Shown: positions 42,347-50,587 of the stretch, one piece after another
How the letters are laid out: every line of letters begins with the position of its first letter
Position numbering within the stretch: the stretch's first letter is position 1
From: CAVRTM01 sp963696105
GTDB taxonomy: Bacteria > Actinomycetota > Actinomycetes > Actinomycetales > Dermatophilaceae
DNA: 64,000 nt
NCBI GenBank assembly: GCA_963696105.1
Contig: CAVOIP010000002.1
Span: forward strand, 434,001 to 498,000
Direction of reading: 5' to 3'
Made by a program: the position numbers and the translations under genes
Notes under the pieces: generated by a model
What the model saw: only the letters and a program-made list of their open reading frames with translations
Database searches by the model: none
What the model was told of the DNA's origin: nothing

Positions 42347-43951
42347 ATGGGCCTCGTGCTGCTCGCCGAGATCGTCGCCGTGTCGCAGGCCCTCGCCGCG
42401 ACGTCGTCCCGCAACGCCAAGGCGGCCCTGCTGGCGGAGGTGCTCAAGCGGGCGGCGGCCGACCCACCCGGCGCCGCGGCGGACGACACGGACGTCGACG
42501 AGATCGCCGTGGTGGTGCGCTACCTGTCCGGGTCGCTGCGCCAGCGCCGCACCGGCATCGCGCTGACCCACCTGACGGTGCTGCCGCCGCCGGCGGACTC
42601 CCCCTCGGTGACCGTGACCGAGCTGGACGCCGTGCTGCAGCGCGCCGCCGACCTGTCCGGTGCCGGGTCCTCCGCGGCGCGGGCGGCACTGTTCCGGGAC
42701 CTGATGGCCCGGCTGACCGCCGACGAGCAGCGGTTCCTGACCGGCCTGCTGCGCGGCGGCCTGCGCCAGGGAGCGCTCGAGTCCGCCGTCCTGACCGCCC
42801 TCGCGAGTGCCGCCGGCGCGGCCCCCGCAGACGTACGCCGTGCGGTCACCGTCAGCGGCAGTCTCCCGCGGGTGGCCGCGGCCCTCCTGCGCGAGGGACC
42901 CGCGGCTTTGTCCGGGTTCACCCTCGCCGTCGGGCAGGGGGTCAGCCCGATGCTGGCCGGGTCGGCCCCGACGGTGCCCGAGGCGCTCGCCCGCACCGGG
43001 CCGGCCGGGGTGGAGTGGAAGCTCGACGGCATCCGTGCCCAGATCCACAAGGACGGTCCGCGCGTCACGGTGCTGACCCGGTCACTGGACGTCATCACCG
43101 ACCGGGTGCCGGAGGTCGTCGAGGCGGTGGCCGCGTGGGATGTCGGCTCCGCCATCCTCGACGGCGAGGTGATCGCACTCGACGACGACGGTCGGCCCCG
43201 GCCGTTCCAGCAGACCGGCTCGCGCACCGCCCGTCGCAGCGACCCAGGGGGCGCCCGCGTCAGCGTGCCACTCACCCTGTTCGTCTTCGACGTCCTGCAC
43301 CTCGAGGGCCGCGACCTGCTTGACGAGCCGGGCTCCGTTCGCCGCTCGGTGCTCGAGGCGACGCTGCCGGCCGAGGTCCTCACCCCGAGGCTGGCCGTGG
43401 CCGACCCCGGTGACCCCGCGCACGTGGAGGCGGCGACTGCCTTCGCCGCGGACGCGCTCGCGCGCGGGCACGAGGGCGTCGTCGTGAAGTCGGACGAGGC
43501 GACGTACGACATGGGGCGGCGGGGTGCCGGGTGGGTCAAGGTCAAGCCGGTGCACACGCTCGACCTCGTCCTCCTGGCGGTGGAGCGCGGCAACGGCCGC
43601 CGCAGCGGGTGGCTGAGCAACCTGCATCTCGGCGCGCTCGACCCGACGGGACGCTACGGCGAGCCGGGTGGCTTCGTGATGCTGGGCAAGACGTTCAAGG
43701 GGCTGACGGACGAGATGCTGCGCTGGCAGACGCAGGAGCTGCCGCGGCACGCCGACGGACCCACCGACGGCTACGTCGTTCGGCTGCGCCCCGAGGTCGT
43801 GGTCGAGATCGCCTTCGACGGGGTGCAGAGCTCACCGCGTTACCCCGCCGGCGTGGCCCTGCGGTTCGCCCGGGTTGTGCGCTACCGGACCGACAAACGC
43901 CCCGAGGAGGCCGACCCGATCGAGGCGGTGCAAGCCCTGCACGCGCCATGA
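42347..43951 (+). CDS. ATP-dependent DNA ligase (LigB type)
   Basis: Nick-sealing ligase of 534 residues with an N-terminal helical DNA-binding domain (1-215), an adenylation domain and an OB domain. Motif I EWKLDGIRAQ holds the adenylated lysine near residue 226; motif III LFVFDVLHLEG, motif IV EGVVVKS (about 381) and motif V GWVKVKPVHTLDLVLL are present. Such enzymes are auxiliary to the NAD-dependent LigA in actinobacteria. ATG at 42347 was chosen; a GTG at 42356 gives a slightly shorter form. No Ku or LigD partner is adjacent. Confidence 0.93.
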   Translation: MGLVLLAEIVAVSQALAATSSRNAKAALLAEVLKRAAADPPGAAADDTDVDEIAVVVRYLSGSLRQRRTGIALTHLTVLPPPADSPSVTVTELDAVLQRAADLSGAGSSAARAALFRDLMARLTADEQRFLTGLLRGGLRQGALESAVLTALASAAGAAPADVRRAVTVSGSLPRVAAALLREGPAALSGFTLAVGQGVSPMLAGSAPTVPEALARTGPAGVEWKLDGIRAQIHKDGPRVTVLTRSLDVITDRVPEVVEAVAAWDVGSAILDGEVIALDDDGRPRPFQQTGSRTARRSDPGGARVSVPLTLFVFDVLHLEGRDLLDEPGSVRRSVLEATLPAEVLTPRLAVADPGDPAHVEAATAFAADALARGHEGVVVKSDEATYDMGRRGAGWVKVKPVHTLDLVLLAVERGNGRRSGWLSNLHLGALDPTGRYGEPGGFVMLGKTFKGLTDEMLRWQTQELPRHADGPTDGYVVRLRPEVVVEIAFDGVQSSPRYPAGVALRFARVVRYRTDKRPEEADPIEAVQALHAP

Positions 43952-44058
43952 CCTCGACGGATGGTTCTCACGGCACGAGCCACCCCGTCGGCCGGTGCGG
44001 CACGCGTGGAAGCATGGGTGCGAGACCGACACCCGGAGAACGACGGAAGGTGCCCGAC

Positions 44059-44946
44059 ATGGCCGTGACCTCTGACGACAGCCCGAAGTTCCAGCAGTAC
44101 GCCCACCCTGACCGCCTCGTCTCCACCGACTGGCTGGCCGCCAGGATCGCCGACGGCAGCGCCCGCCCCGGCGGCGACATCGTCGTGGTGGAGTCCGACG
44201 AGGACGTTCTGCTGTACGACACCGGGCACATCCCCGGCTCGGTGAAGGTCGACTGGCACAACGACCTCAACGACCCGCTGACGCGCGACTACGTCGACGG
44301 GCAGCGATTCGCCGAGGTGCTCGGCGAGCGGGGCATCGGCCGCGACACGACCGTCGTCCTGTACGGCGACAAGAGCAACTGGTGGGCGGCCTACGCACTC
44401 TGGGTGTTCTCGCTGTTCGGCCACGAGGACGTGCGGCTGCTCGACGGTGGCCGGGCCAAATGGGTCGCCGAGGGCCGCGACCTGACCCGCGAGGTGCCCA
44501 AGCCCGAGCCCGTGGACTACCCCGTGGTGGAGCGCTCGGACCGGGCGATCCGGGCGTTCAAGGACGACGTGCTGGGGCACCTGGGCAAGCCGCTGGTGGA
44601 CGTGCGCTCCCCCGGGGAGTACTCCGGCGAGCTGCTGCACATGCCCGACTACCCCCAGGAGGGTGCGATGCGCGGTGGACACATCCCCGGCGCGAAGTCG
44701 GTGCCGTGGGCCCGCGCGGCCGCTGAGGACGGCACGTTCAAGGAGCGGCCCGACCTGGAGGCCATCTACCTTGCCGAGCAGGGCCTGAAGCCCGACGACG
44801 ACGTGGTGGCGTACTGCCGGATCGGCGAGCGCTCCTCGCACACCTGGTTCGTCCTGACCCACCTGCTGGGCTTCGACACGGTCCGCAACTACGACGGGTC
44901 GTGGACGGAGTGGGGTAACGCCGTGCGGGTGCCGATCGAGCGGTGA
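44059..44946 (+). CDS. Thiosulfate/3-mercaptopyruvate sulfurtransferase (two rhodanese domains)
   Basis: Tandem rhodanese protein of 295 residues. The inactive N-terminal domain spans about 18-140 (DEDVLLYDTGHIPGSVKVDW, in parts) and the catalytic one 165-290. The active-site loop reads VAYCRIGERSSHTWF with the persulfide cysteine near residue 256, in the CRxGxR arrangement typical of thiosulfate-preferring enzymes. ATG at 44059 is favoured by GGAAGG 8 nt upstream and the conserved N-terminus FQQYAHPDRLVST. A sufE-type gene follows after 275 nt filled with a 53-bp tandem repeat whose first copy starts in this gene's last codons. Confidence 0.95.
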   Translation: MAVTSDDSPKFQQYAHPDRLVSTDWLAARIADGSARPGGDIVVVESDEDVLLYDTGHIPGSVKVDWHNDLNDPLTRDYVDGQRFAEVLGERGIGRDTTVVLYGDKSNWWAAYALWVFSLFGHEDVRLLDGGRAKWVAEGRDLTREVPKPEPVDYPVVERSDRAIRAFKDDVLGHLGKPLVDVRSPGEYSGELLHMPDYPQEGAMRGGHIPGAKSVPWARAAAEDGTFKERPDLEAIYLAEQGLKPDDDVVAYCRIGERSSHTWFVLTHLLGFDTVRNYDGSWTEWGNAVRVPIER

Positions 44947-45192
44947 GGAAGACCGAGCGCAGCGAGGGCGACGAACGCGACCATCAGCTCGAGCGGTGAG
45001 GAAGGCCGAGCGCAGCGAGGGCGACGAACGCGACCATCAGCTCGAGCGGTGAGGAAGGCCGAGCGCAGCGAGGGCGACGAACGCGACCATCAGCTCGAGC
45101 GGTGAGGAAGGCCGAGCGCAGCGAGGGCGACGAACGCGACCATCAGCTCGAGCGGTGAGGAAGACCGAGCGCAGCGAGGGCGACGAACGCGA
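44938..45192 (+). repeat. 53-bp tandem repeat (4 full copies and one partial)
   Basis: Copies of a 53-bp unit beginning GAGCGGTGAGGAAG start at 44938, 44991, 45044, 45097 and 45150, the last truncated after about 43 bp. The first copy includes the rhodanese GAG-CGG-TGA end. Copies 1 and 5 read GAAGACCG where copies 2-4 read GAAGGCCG; otherwise they are nearly identical, implying recent duplication by slippage or recombination. As 53 is not a multiple of three and lies past the stop, the array is non-coding. Each unit contains the palindrome CTCGAG. It fills the space before sufE. Confidence 0.95.
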
Positions 45193-45221
45193 CACCACAG
45201 CAGGAGAGGGACACTGAGGGC

Positions 45222-45692
45222 ATGACGACGCCGAACGACGAGCGGGTGGAGCTGCCGGCCGCCCTGGCCGAGATCGCCGAGGACTTCACCGCGGCCTCCA
45301 CACGCGAGCGTCTGGAGCTGCTGCTGGAGTTCAGCGACGAGCTGCCCGGTCTGCCCGAGCACCTCGCCGGGCGCGAGGACCAGCTGGAGCAGGTGGACGA
45401 GTGCCAGTCCCCCGTCTTCCTGGCGGTCGAGCTCGAGCGGTCGGTCGCCGAGGAGGACGCGGTGGTGCACCTGTACTTCTCGGCGCCCGCCGAGGCGCCG
45501 ACGACGCGCGGGTTCGCCGGCATCCTGCACGAGGGCCTGGACGGCCTGACGGCCGGTGAGGTGCTCGCGGTGCCGGACGACGCGCCGTACCGCTTCGGCC
45601 TGTCCGAGGCCGTGTCCCCCCTGCGGCTGCGCGGGATGGTGGCGATGCTGAGCCGGATCAAGCGCCAGGTCCGGCTGAAGTCCGCCGCCTGA
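45222..45692 (+). CDS. sufE: SufE family sulfur acceptor protein
   Basis: Protein of 156 residues of the SufE/CsdE fold that accepts persulfide sulfur through a conserved cysteine. The site is VDECQSPVFLAVELE, with the cysteine near residue 61, matching the family's E-C-x-S-x-V loop. The C-terminal helices (LRLRGMVAMLSRIKRQV) are typical. It sits just after the rhodanese gene, an arrangement frequent in actinobacteria, suggesting sulfur transfer from the sulfurtransferase to this acceptor and onward; the final sink is not shown here. ATG 45222 follows the tandem repeat closely with GGAGAGGG upstream. Confidence 0.92.
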   Translation: MTTPNDERVELPAALAEIAEDFTAASTRERLELLLEFSDELPGLPEHLAGREDQLEQVDECQSPVFLAVELERSVAEEDAVVHLYFSAPAEAPTTRGFAGILHEGLDGLTAGEVLAVPDDAPYRFGLSEAVSPLRLRGMVAMLSRIKRQVRLKSAA

Positions 45693-45716
45693 CCGCGGGA
45701 CCGCCGCAGCCGTCGG

Positions 45717-46976
45717 CTACCTGAGCACCATGCGGGGCTCTCCCGCGACCAGGCCGGGCCCCGCCACCGCACACGACCCGCTCCGCGGGGAGCCGGCGTT
45801 CCACACCTGCCGCACGCAGCTGCGCAGCCCCAGCTGCGCCCAGTAGTTGGGGTGCAGCGACTCCTGCAGCTGGTAGCTGCCGAGCGTCGTCACGGTCCGG
45901 ATCTGGTTGACCCACTCGGTCCGGTCGACCGCACCGGGCTGCGTCCACGAGCTCAGCCCCTTCTCCTCCAGCAGCCCGACCCCCTTCTCGCACAGGCGCC
46001 GGCCGTCCAGCGACGAGGACAGGTCGAGCCGCTGGACGCCGGCCACACCGGATGCGGTCACAGCGGCGGACACGGTCGAGTTGATCGTCGCGAGCGCGGT
46101 GCGGTTGGCCCAGTCGGCGTCGCGGTTCCAGAAGCCGCAGCCGCCGATGCCCTGACGGGCGAGCTTGCTCTGGCCGTAACGGAACCCGGACGCCGGCGGG
46201 ATCGGTGAGGCGTAGTTCTGGACCACCATCGTCCAGGCCGAGTCGGCGTAGCCCGCCTGGCGCATCGCCGTCCGCACGTTCTGCAGCCCGCGGGCGATCC
46301 GGGCCCGCACCACCGCGGCGTTGGCCGCTGTGAACGTCGAGCGCACCCACGGGTCGTCGTAGCAGTAGTTGGGGTGCAGCACGCTCGAGGCGAGGAAGTC
46401 CCCGACGCAGGACGTGATCACGGTCGCGAAGCCGAAGTCGTTGCCGCCGATCCCGACCAGCACCATCCGGACGTCGTGCGTACGGGCGAACGTGCGCAGC
46501 ATCGCCGCCTGCCCCTGCCGCTCCGGGCCCTCGTCGGCGAAGTCGAGGCCGGGCTTGAAGTGCCCGGTGATCGCCGTGTACGTCGACACCTTGGCCCCCG
46601 AGCAGGCGAGGTCCAGGCTGCGCACCCCGTCTCCGATGGCGCCTTCGGCGCTGCGGCTGCGGTGGCACCCGCGGATCTGCTCCGCCGTGCCGGTCGCGTT
46701 GTCGTCATATGCAGTCGGGCCGAGGGCGTCGACCCGCCGGCTGCTGAGGTTGGTGCTGCCGGCCCACCGCCCGGCCTCGCCCGAGACGTAGGAGTCCCCG
46801 AGGGTGACCACCCACGGCGCCCCGGCTCCGGGGCCGTCGGCCGATGCGGGGGTGGCTCCGGCGACGCCGGCCAGCAGCGACCCGATGAGAGCGGCCAGCG
46901 CCGCCGCGACGACCACCGCCGGACGGCGCCGCCGACCTGCAGGTGCGAGCCCTGGACTCGTGCGGCGCCTGACCAT
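45717..46976 (-). CDS. Secreted SGNH/GDSL-type hydrolase
   Basis: Secreted lipase/esterase of 419 residues. A basic N-terminus and hydrophobic segment (PAVVVAAALAALIGSLLAGVAG, split, about 18-40, signal peptide cleaved near residue 47) precede an SGNH fold: block I VVTLGDSYVSGEAGRW with the nucleophile serine near residue 62, block III GIGGNDFGF (about 168), and block V ESLHPNYWAQ with the catalytic histidine near residue 386. Six or more cysteines, some in CGFWNRD and SCVRQV, suggest disulfides. ATG at 46976 has GGGGAG 6 nt upstream. Substrate (lipid or polysaccharide ester) is not inferable. It diverges from the polymerase gene. Confidence 0.9.
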   Translation of the reverse strand: MVRRRTSPGLAPAGRRRRPAVVVAAALAALIGSLLAGVAGATPASADGPGAGAPWVVTLGDSYVSGEAGRWAGSTNLSSRRVDALGPTAYDDNATGTAEQIRGCHRSRSAEGAIGDGVRSLDLACSGAKVSTYTAITGHFKPGLDFADEGPERQGQAAMLRTFARTHDVRMVLVGIGGNDFGFATVITSCVGDFLASSVLHPNYCYDDPWVRSTFTAANAAVVRARIARGLQNVRTAMRQAGYADSAWTMVVQNYASPIPPASGFRYGQSKLARQGIGGCGFWNRDADWANRTALATINSTVSAAVTASGVAGVQRLDLSSSLDGRRLCEKGVGLLEEKGLSSWTQPGAVDRTEWVNQIRTVTTLGSYQLQESLHPNYWAQLGLRSCVRQVWNAGSPRSGSCAVAGPGLVAGEPRMVLR

Positions 46977-47088
46977 GGATCGCTCCCCGGAGCAGAGGGA
47001 CGGCCCGCGACGTCGCGGCCCGCCCAGCACCTTCGCACCCCGCCCCGGTATGGGCCACCCTTCTTGACCAACTGCTGACTGAGGTTGG

Positions 47089-48810
47089 ATGGGGACCGTG
47101 ACCGTGCCCGCCGCCCGCCCCGACCAGGTCGCGGTGGCGCTGGTTGCTGACCTGGGCGCGCTGGTCGGCGCGCAGGAGTCCATGACCGGGTCGCGCGACG
47201 AGGTCCTGGCACGGGTCGCCGCCCTGGAGGAGGAGCGCCACCCACGCTGGGTCTGGTGGTCCGCCGCCGGCACCGCAGCACCCCTGGTGCGCACAGGGAT
47301 CCAGGTCAACCGCTGCTGGGACGTGCTGGAGGTGCACCGGCTGGTCCGGGGCGGCTGGGCGACCGACCCCACGCTCGCGTGGGCGGCTGCGCACGGCCTC
47401 GACCCGGCGGGGATGCCCCGCCCTGCCGGCGGCGACCTGTTCGACTTCGCCGGCGGTGCCACGGACGGTGACGCGGGCGATCCGCACTCCCCCGTACGGC
47501 GCGACGGCTACCTGCGCCCCGAGGCGGCCGACGGCAGCTGGCTCACGACGCCCGAGCGGGTGCACGGCTGGGCGGCCGCGGCCCTGCAGACCGCGACCCT
47601 GCAGCAACAGGCACTGGCCACCGCGCCACCGCGGGTGACGAGCACCGCCCACTCTGAGTCGGCCGCCGCGCTGCTCTGCGTCGAGCTGGAGCAGGAGGGC
47701 CTGCCGATCCACCGCCCGACGCTGGAGCAGCTGATCCTCGCCGCCGCCGGGCCCCGCCCCCAGGACGAGAACCACGCCCGGTCGATCCGGCGCCGGCGCG
47801 ACGCCGCCGTGCTCGCGCTCACACCGGGACGGGAGAGCACCGACCTGCGCAACCCGGTGCAGGTGCGCGAGCTGCTCGCCTCGGTCGGGGTCGTCGTACC
47901 GGACACGCGGGCCTGGCGGCTCGAGCCGTTCCGGGCCACCCACCCGCTCGTGGAGGCGCTGCTCACCTGGCGCAAGGCGGAGCGGATCGCCACGACGTAC
48001 GGCTGGGCGTGGCTGGACGCCCACGTCGGCGCGGACGACCGGCTCCGCGGCGGGTGGACCGCGTGCGACGGCGCGGGCGGACGGATGACGGCCCAGAACG
48101 GCCTGCACAACCTGCCCGCACCGCTGCGCTCCGCCGTCGCGGCCGCACCCGGGCACCTGTTCGTGCGGGCCGACCTGGGGCAGATCGAGCCGCGGGTGCT
48201 GGCCGCCGTGTCCGGGGACGCGGCGTTCGCGGCCGCCACCCGGGCACCCGACCTCTACGCCCCTGTCGGCGCCGCCCTGGGGGTGGACCGCCCAGTGGCC
48301 AAGGTCGCGGTCCTCGCCGCGATGTACGGGCAGACCAGCGGCGCCGCCGGTGAGGCCCTGAAGGACCTGGAACGTACCTACCCCACGGCGATGGGCTACC
48401 TGAAGCGCGCGTACGACGAGGGGGTCGCGGGGCGCGCGGTGCAGACGTACGGCGGCCGGCGGGTGCCGATGTGGCCGACGCCTGCGGACACGACGCCGGG
48501 CGCGGTGTCGGCCGTCGTCGCGGGCCGGGGGCGGTTCGCCCGCAACGCCGTCATCCAGGGCGCGGCGGCCGAGCTCTTCAAGGCGTGGACCGCCACGGTG
48601 CGCCACGCGACACGGACCCACGGCGCGCGCATCGTGCTGTGCCTGCACGACGAGCTGATCCTGCACGTGCCCGACGAGCACGCGGAGGCCGTCGCAGCGC
48701 AGGTGGACGCCGCACTGTTGGCCGCATCGCGGCGCTGGACCGGCTCCGACGCCGTAGGGTTCGTCGCTGACACCAGCGTGATCGCGCGCTGGTCGGACGC
48801 CAAGGCGTGA
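47089..48810 (+). CDS. Divergent family-A DNA polymerase (bifunctional exonuclease/polymerase annotation group)
   Basis: PolA-like protein of 573 residues conserved in actinobacteria beside the true Pol I. Motif A reads VRADLGQIEPRVLA instead of DYSQIELR, keeping the catalytic aspartate. Motif B reads RPVAKVAVLAAMYG: Arg, Lys (+4) and Tyr-Gly (+12/13) are kept, but the position equivalent to E. coli F762 is Leu. Motif C LCLHDELILHVP is intact. The N-terminal ~170 residues lack recognisable exonuclease motifs. Residues 210-320 form the thumb and palm start. Biological role unknown; repair or translesion synthesis is plausible. Confidence 0.88.
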   Translation: MGTVTVPAARPDQVAVALVADLGALVGAQESMTGSRDEVLARVAALEEERHPRWVWWSAAGTAAPLVRTGIQVNRCWDVLEVHRLVRGGWATDPTLAWAAAHGLDPAGMPRPAGGDLFDFAGGATDGDAGDPHSPVRRDGYLRPEAADGSWLTTPERVHGWAAAALQTATLQQQALATAPPRVTSTAHSESAAALLCVELEQEGLPIHRPTLEQLILAAAGPRPQDENHARSIRRRRDAAVLALTPGRESTDLRNPVQVRELLASVGVVVPDTRAWRLEPFRATHPLVEALLTWRKAERIATTYGWAWLDAHVGADDRLRGGWTACDGAGGRMTAQNGLHNLPAPLRSAVAAAPGHLFVRADLGQIEPRVLAAVSGDAAFAAATRAPDLYAPVGAALGVDRPVAKVAVLAAMYGQTSGAAGEALKDLERTYPTAMGYLKRAYDEGVAGRAVQTYGGRRVPMWPTPADTTPGAVSAVVAGRGRFARNAVIQGAAAELFKAWTATVRHATRTHGARIVLCLHDELILHVPDEHAEAVAAQVDAALLAASRRWTGSDAVGFVADTSVIARWSDAKA

Positions 48811-48838
48811 CCCGTCGCGCGCAGGATGGAGACACCCC

Positions 48839-49639
48839 ATGAGCCCCGACACCATCAAGGGAGCAGCGCGGGAGGCGGGCGACCACCCAGCGCTGGAGAT
48901 GGCTGCGCGGATCGGCTACGCGGTCAGCGGGTTGCTGCACCTGCTGATCGGATGGATCGCGTTGCAGGTCGCCTGGGGCAGCGCGGGCAGGTCGGCCGAC
49001 CAGTCGGGTGCGCTGGCGTCGCTGGCCGGTAACGGGGTCGGCCGGTTCGGACTGTGGCTGGCCGTCCTCGGGTTCTTCGGGCTGGCCCTGTGGCAGGTCG
49101 TCGAGGCCGTCGGAGGCTCGTTCGGCGAGGGCATGGACGCCTGGGCCGGCCGGGGCAAGGCGGTCGCCAAGGCCGTGGTCTACCTCGTCCTGGGCTGGAC
49201 CACCCTGGGCTTCGCCCGGGGCAGGCACACCAGCAGCCGGCAGCAGAGTGTCGACTTCACCGCGAAGATGCTGCACAGCACCGGTGGCCGCGTCCTGGTC
49301 GTCGTCATCGGCCTGGTCGTGATCGGCGTCGGCGGCTACCACGTGTACAAGGGGGCGACCAAGCGGTTCCTGCGTGACCTCGTCGAGAACCCGGGCACGG
49401 CCGTCACCTGGGCCGGGCAGGTGGGGTACATCGCCAAGGGCGTCGCCCTGGCCATCGTCGGCCTGCTCTTCGTCGTGGCCGGCGTGACCCGCCGGGCTGG
49501 TGCCGCCAGCGGGCTCGACGGCGCGCTGCACGCCCTGCGCGACCAGCCGCTGGGGTCGGTGCTGCTCACGGCCGTGGCCGTGGGCCTCGCGGCGTACGGC
49601 GTCTACAGCTTCGCCCGCGCGCGCTACGCGAAGGTCTGA
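48839..49639 (+). CDS. DUF1206 domain-containing membrane protein
   Basis: Membrane protein of 266 residues with three repeats of the DUF1206 pair of helices, each beginning with a glycine-rich, lightly basic segment: AARIGYAVSGLLHLLIGWIALQ (about 22-43), GKAVAKAVVYLVLGWTTL (about 107-124) and GQVGYIAKGVALAIVGLLFV (about 197-216). The family is widespread in actinobacteria and has no established function. It follows the polymerase gene by 28 nt in the same direction and may be co-transcribed. Confidence 0.9.
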   Translation: MSPDTIKGAAREAGDHPALEMAARIGYAVSGLLHLLIGWIALQVAWGSAGRSADQSGALASLAGNGVGRFGLWLAVLGFFGLALWQVVEAVGGSFGEGMDAWAGRGKAVAKAVVYLVLGWTTLGFARGRHTSSRQQSVDFTAKMLHSTGGRVLVVVIGLVVIGVGGYHVYKGATKRFLRDLVENPGTAVTWAGQVGYIAKGVALAIVGLLFVVAGVTRRAGAASGLDGALHALRDQPLGSVLLTAVAVGLAAYGVYSFARARYAKV

Positions 49640-49786
49640 CCGCCGCGCCTCCCGCGAGCCTGTGCGTGGGACACCCGCGGCGCCAGGTGGCCAGGCGGTG
49701 TCGGCTGCCTCTGGCGGGCCGTATGGCCCTGACCGTCGTGCGGTCGGGAGCACCACCGTGGAGGTGACATCGAGGAGGAATCGGAC

Positions 49787-50269
49787 ATGCACATCGAGTA
49801 CCTGCACGACTCCAGGTACGGCAACGGCGCCTCCGTCGCCGAGCAGTTCCGCGCCCACATGGCCGAGCGCGGCGCGGACGTGGACGTGCACCACATCCAC
49901 GACGTCAACCCCCGCCAGGTGGCTGAGGCGGATCTGTACGTCTTCAGCAGCCCCGGCCGCATGGGCAGACCCCGCGGCAGCATGCGCCGTTTCCTGAAGA
50001 AGCTCAGCGTGCCGGCCGGCACTCGGTACGCGGTCCTCACCACCGAGGGCGCCCCTCGCCCCGACAAGAAGACGGGCCAGCTGCCCACGGAGGAGGAGCG
50101 CGCGCGGTGGCAGCACGTGCGCCCCATCATGAACAAGCTCGCGAAGGCGCACGGCATGGTCAACGTCGCCGAGGACTGTGTGTTCGTGACCAGGATGAAG
50201 GGTCCGCTCGAGGACGGGTGGCAGGACAAGGTCGACCGGTTCGCCGACCGCATCCCCGTCAGCAGCTGA
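49787..50269 (+). CDS. Flavodoxin-like protein
   Basis: Protein of 160 residues with a flavodoxin fold: the first strand and FMN phosphate-binding region read IEYLHDSRYGNGASVAEQF, the third strand and loop LYVFSSPGRMGRPRGSMRRFLKK, and TRYAVLTTEGAPRP resembles the next strand. The usual TGNTE loop is replaced by SRYGNGA, so FMN binding is likely but not proved. A conserved-looking GQLPTEEERARW segment follows. ATG 49787 follows GAGGAGG 8 nt upstream. Redox partner unknown; stands alone before a 318-nt gap. Confidence 0.8.
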   Translation: MHIEYLHDSRYGNGASVAEQFRAHMAERGADVDVHHIHDVNPRQVAEADLYVFSSPGRMGRPRGSMRRFLKKLSVPAGTRYAVLTTEGAPRPDKKTGQLPTEEERARWQHVRPIMNKLAKAHGMVNVAEDCVFVTRMKGPLEDGWQDKVDRFADRIPVSS

Positions 50270-50519
50270 TCCGGAGCTCCACCCGCACGCGGGCCCTCAC
50301 CCCTGGCGCAGGGTCCGTCATCATGGCCGGCCGACATGGTCAAGATGGCGGGTTCGCGTGGGCGGCGCGGTCGCCGAACCGACGATGCGGTCCATGCTCA
50401 CTGTCGCTGCCGTCCCGGCGTGCCTGGTCCTGGGCGCCCTAGCAGTCCTCCAGTGCTGGGCGCCCTGTACGCCGTCGTCGCCCTCAGCTGAGCGAGCGAG
50501 GAGGACCAGCCCGGCACAG
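50270..50519. other. Gap between flavodoxin-like and FmdB-PAC2 genes
   Basis: About 250 bases (318 to the PAC2 stop) without a supported gene. A possible short frame starting MGGAVAEPTMRSMLTVAAVPACLVLGAL (50358, in part hydrophobic) exists on the plus strand but runs on into the antisense of the PAC2 gene and has no clear ribosome site. The right end holds a terminator hairpin at 50520-50555. Confidence 0.4.
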
Positions 50520-50555
50520 CAGAACGCGCGCAGCCCGGAGGCCACGCGCGTTCTG
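50520..50555 (-). terminator. Terminator hairpin after the PAC2 reading frame
   Basis: CAGAACGCGCG (50520-50530) pairs exactly with CGCGCGTTCTG (50545-50555) across a 14-nt loop. It lies 33 nt past the stop of the PAC2 frame on the minus strand and could also end the flavodoxin transcript from the other side. There is no strong T-run. Confidence 0.65.
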
Positions 50556-50587
50556 TGGGGCTTCAGCGCCGCTGCGGCCCGGGGTGG

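Noticed and set aside
44938..45192. Considered a CRISPR array
   Set aside because: Units are directly joined without unique spacers, and no cas genes are in the window.
45090..45530. Minus-strand frame ending in MVAFVALAALGL-type hydrophobic repeats within the 53-bp array
   Set aside because: The hydrophobic peptide arises from the repeat read backwards, 53 bp is not a multiple of three, and the frame overlaps sufE antisense.
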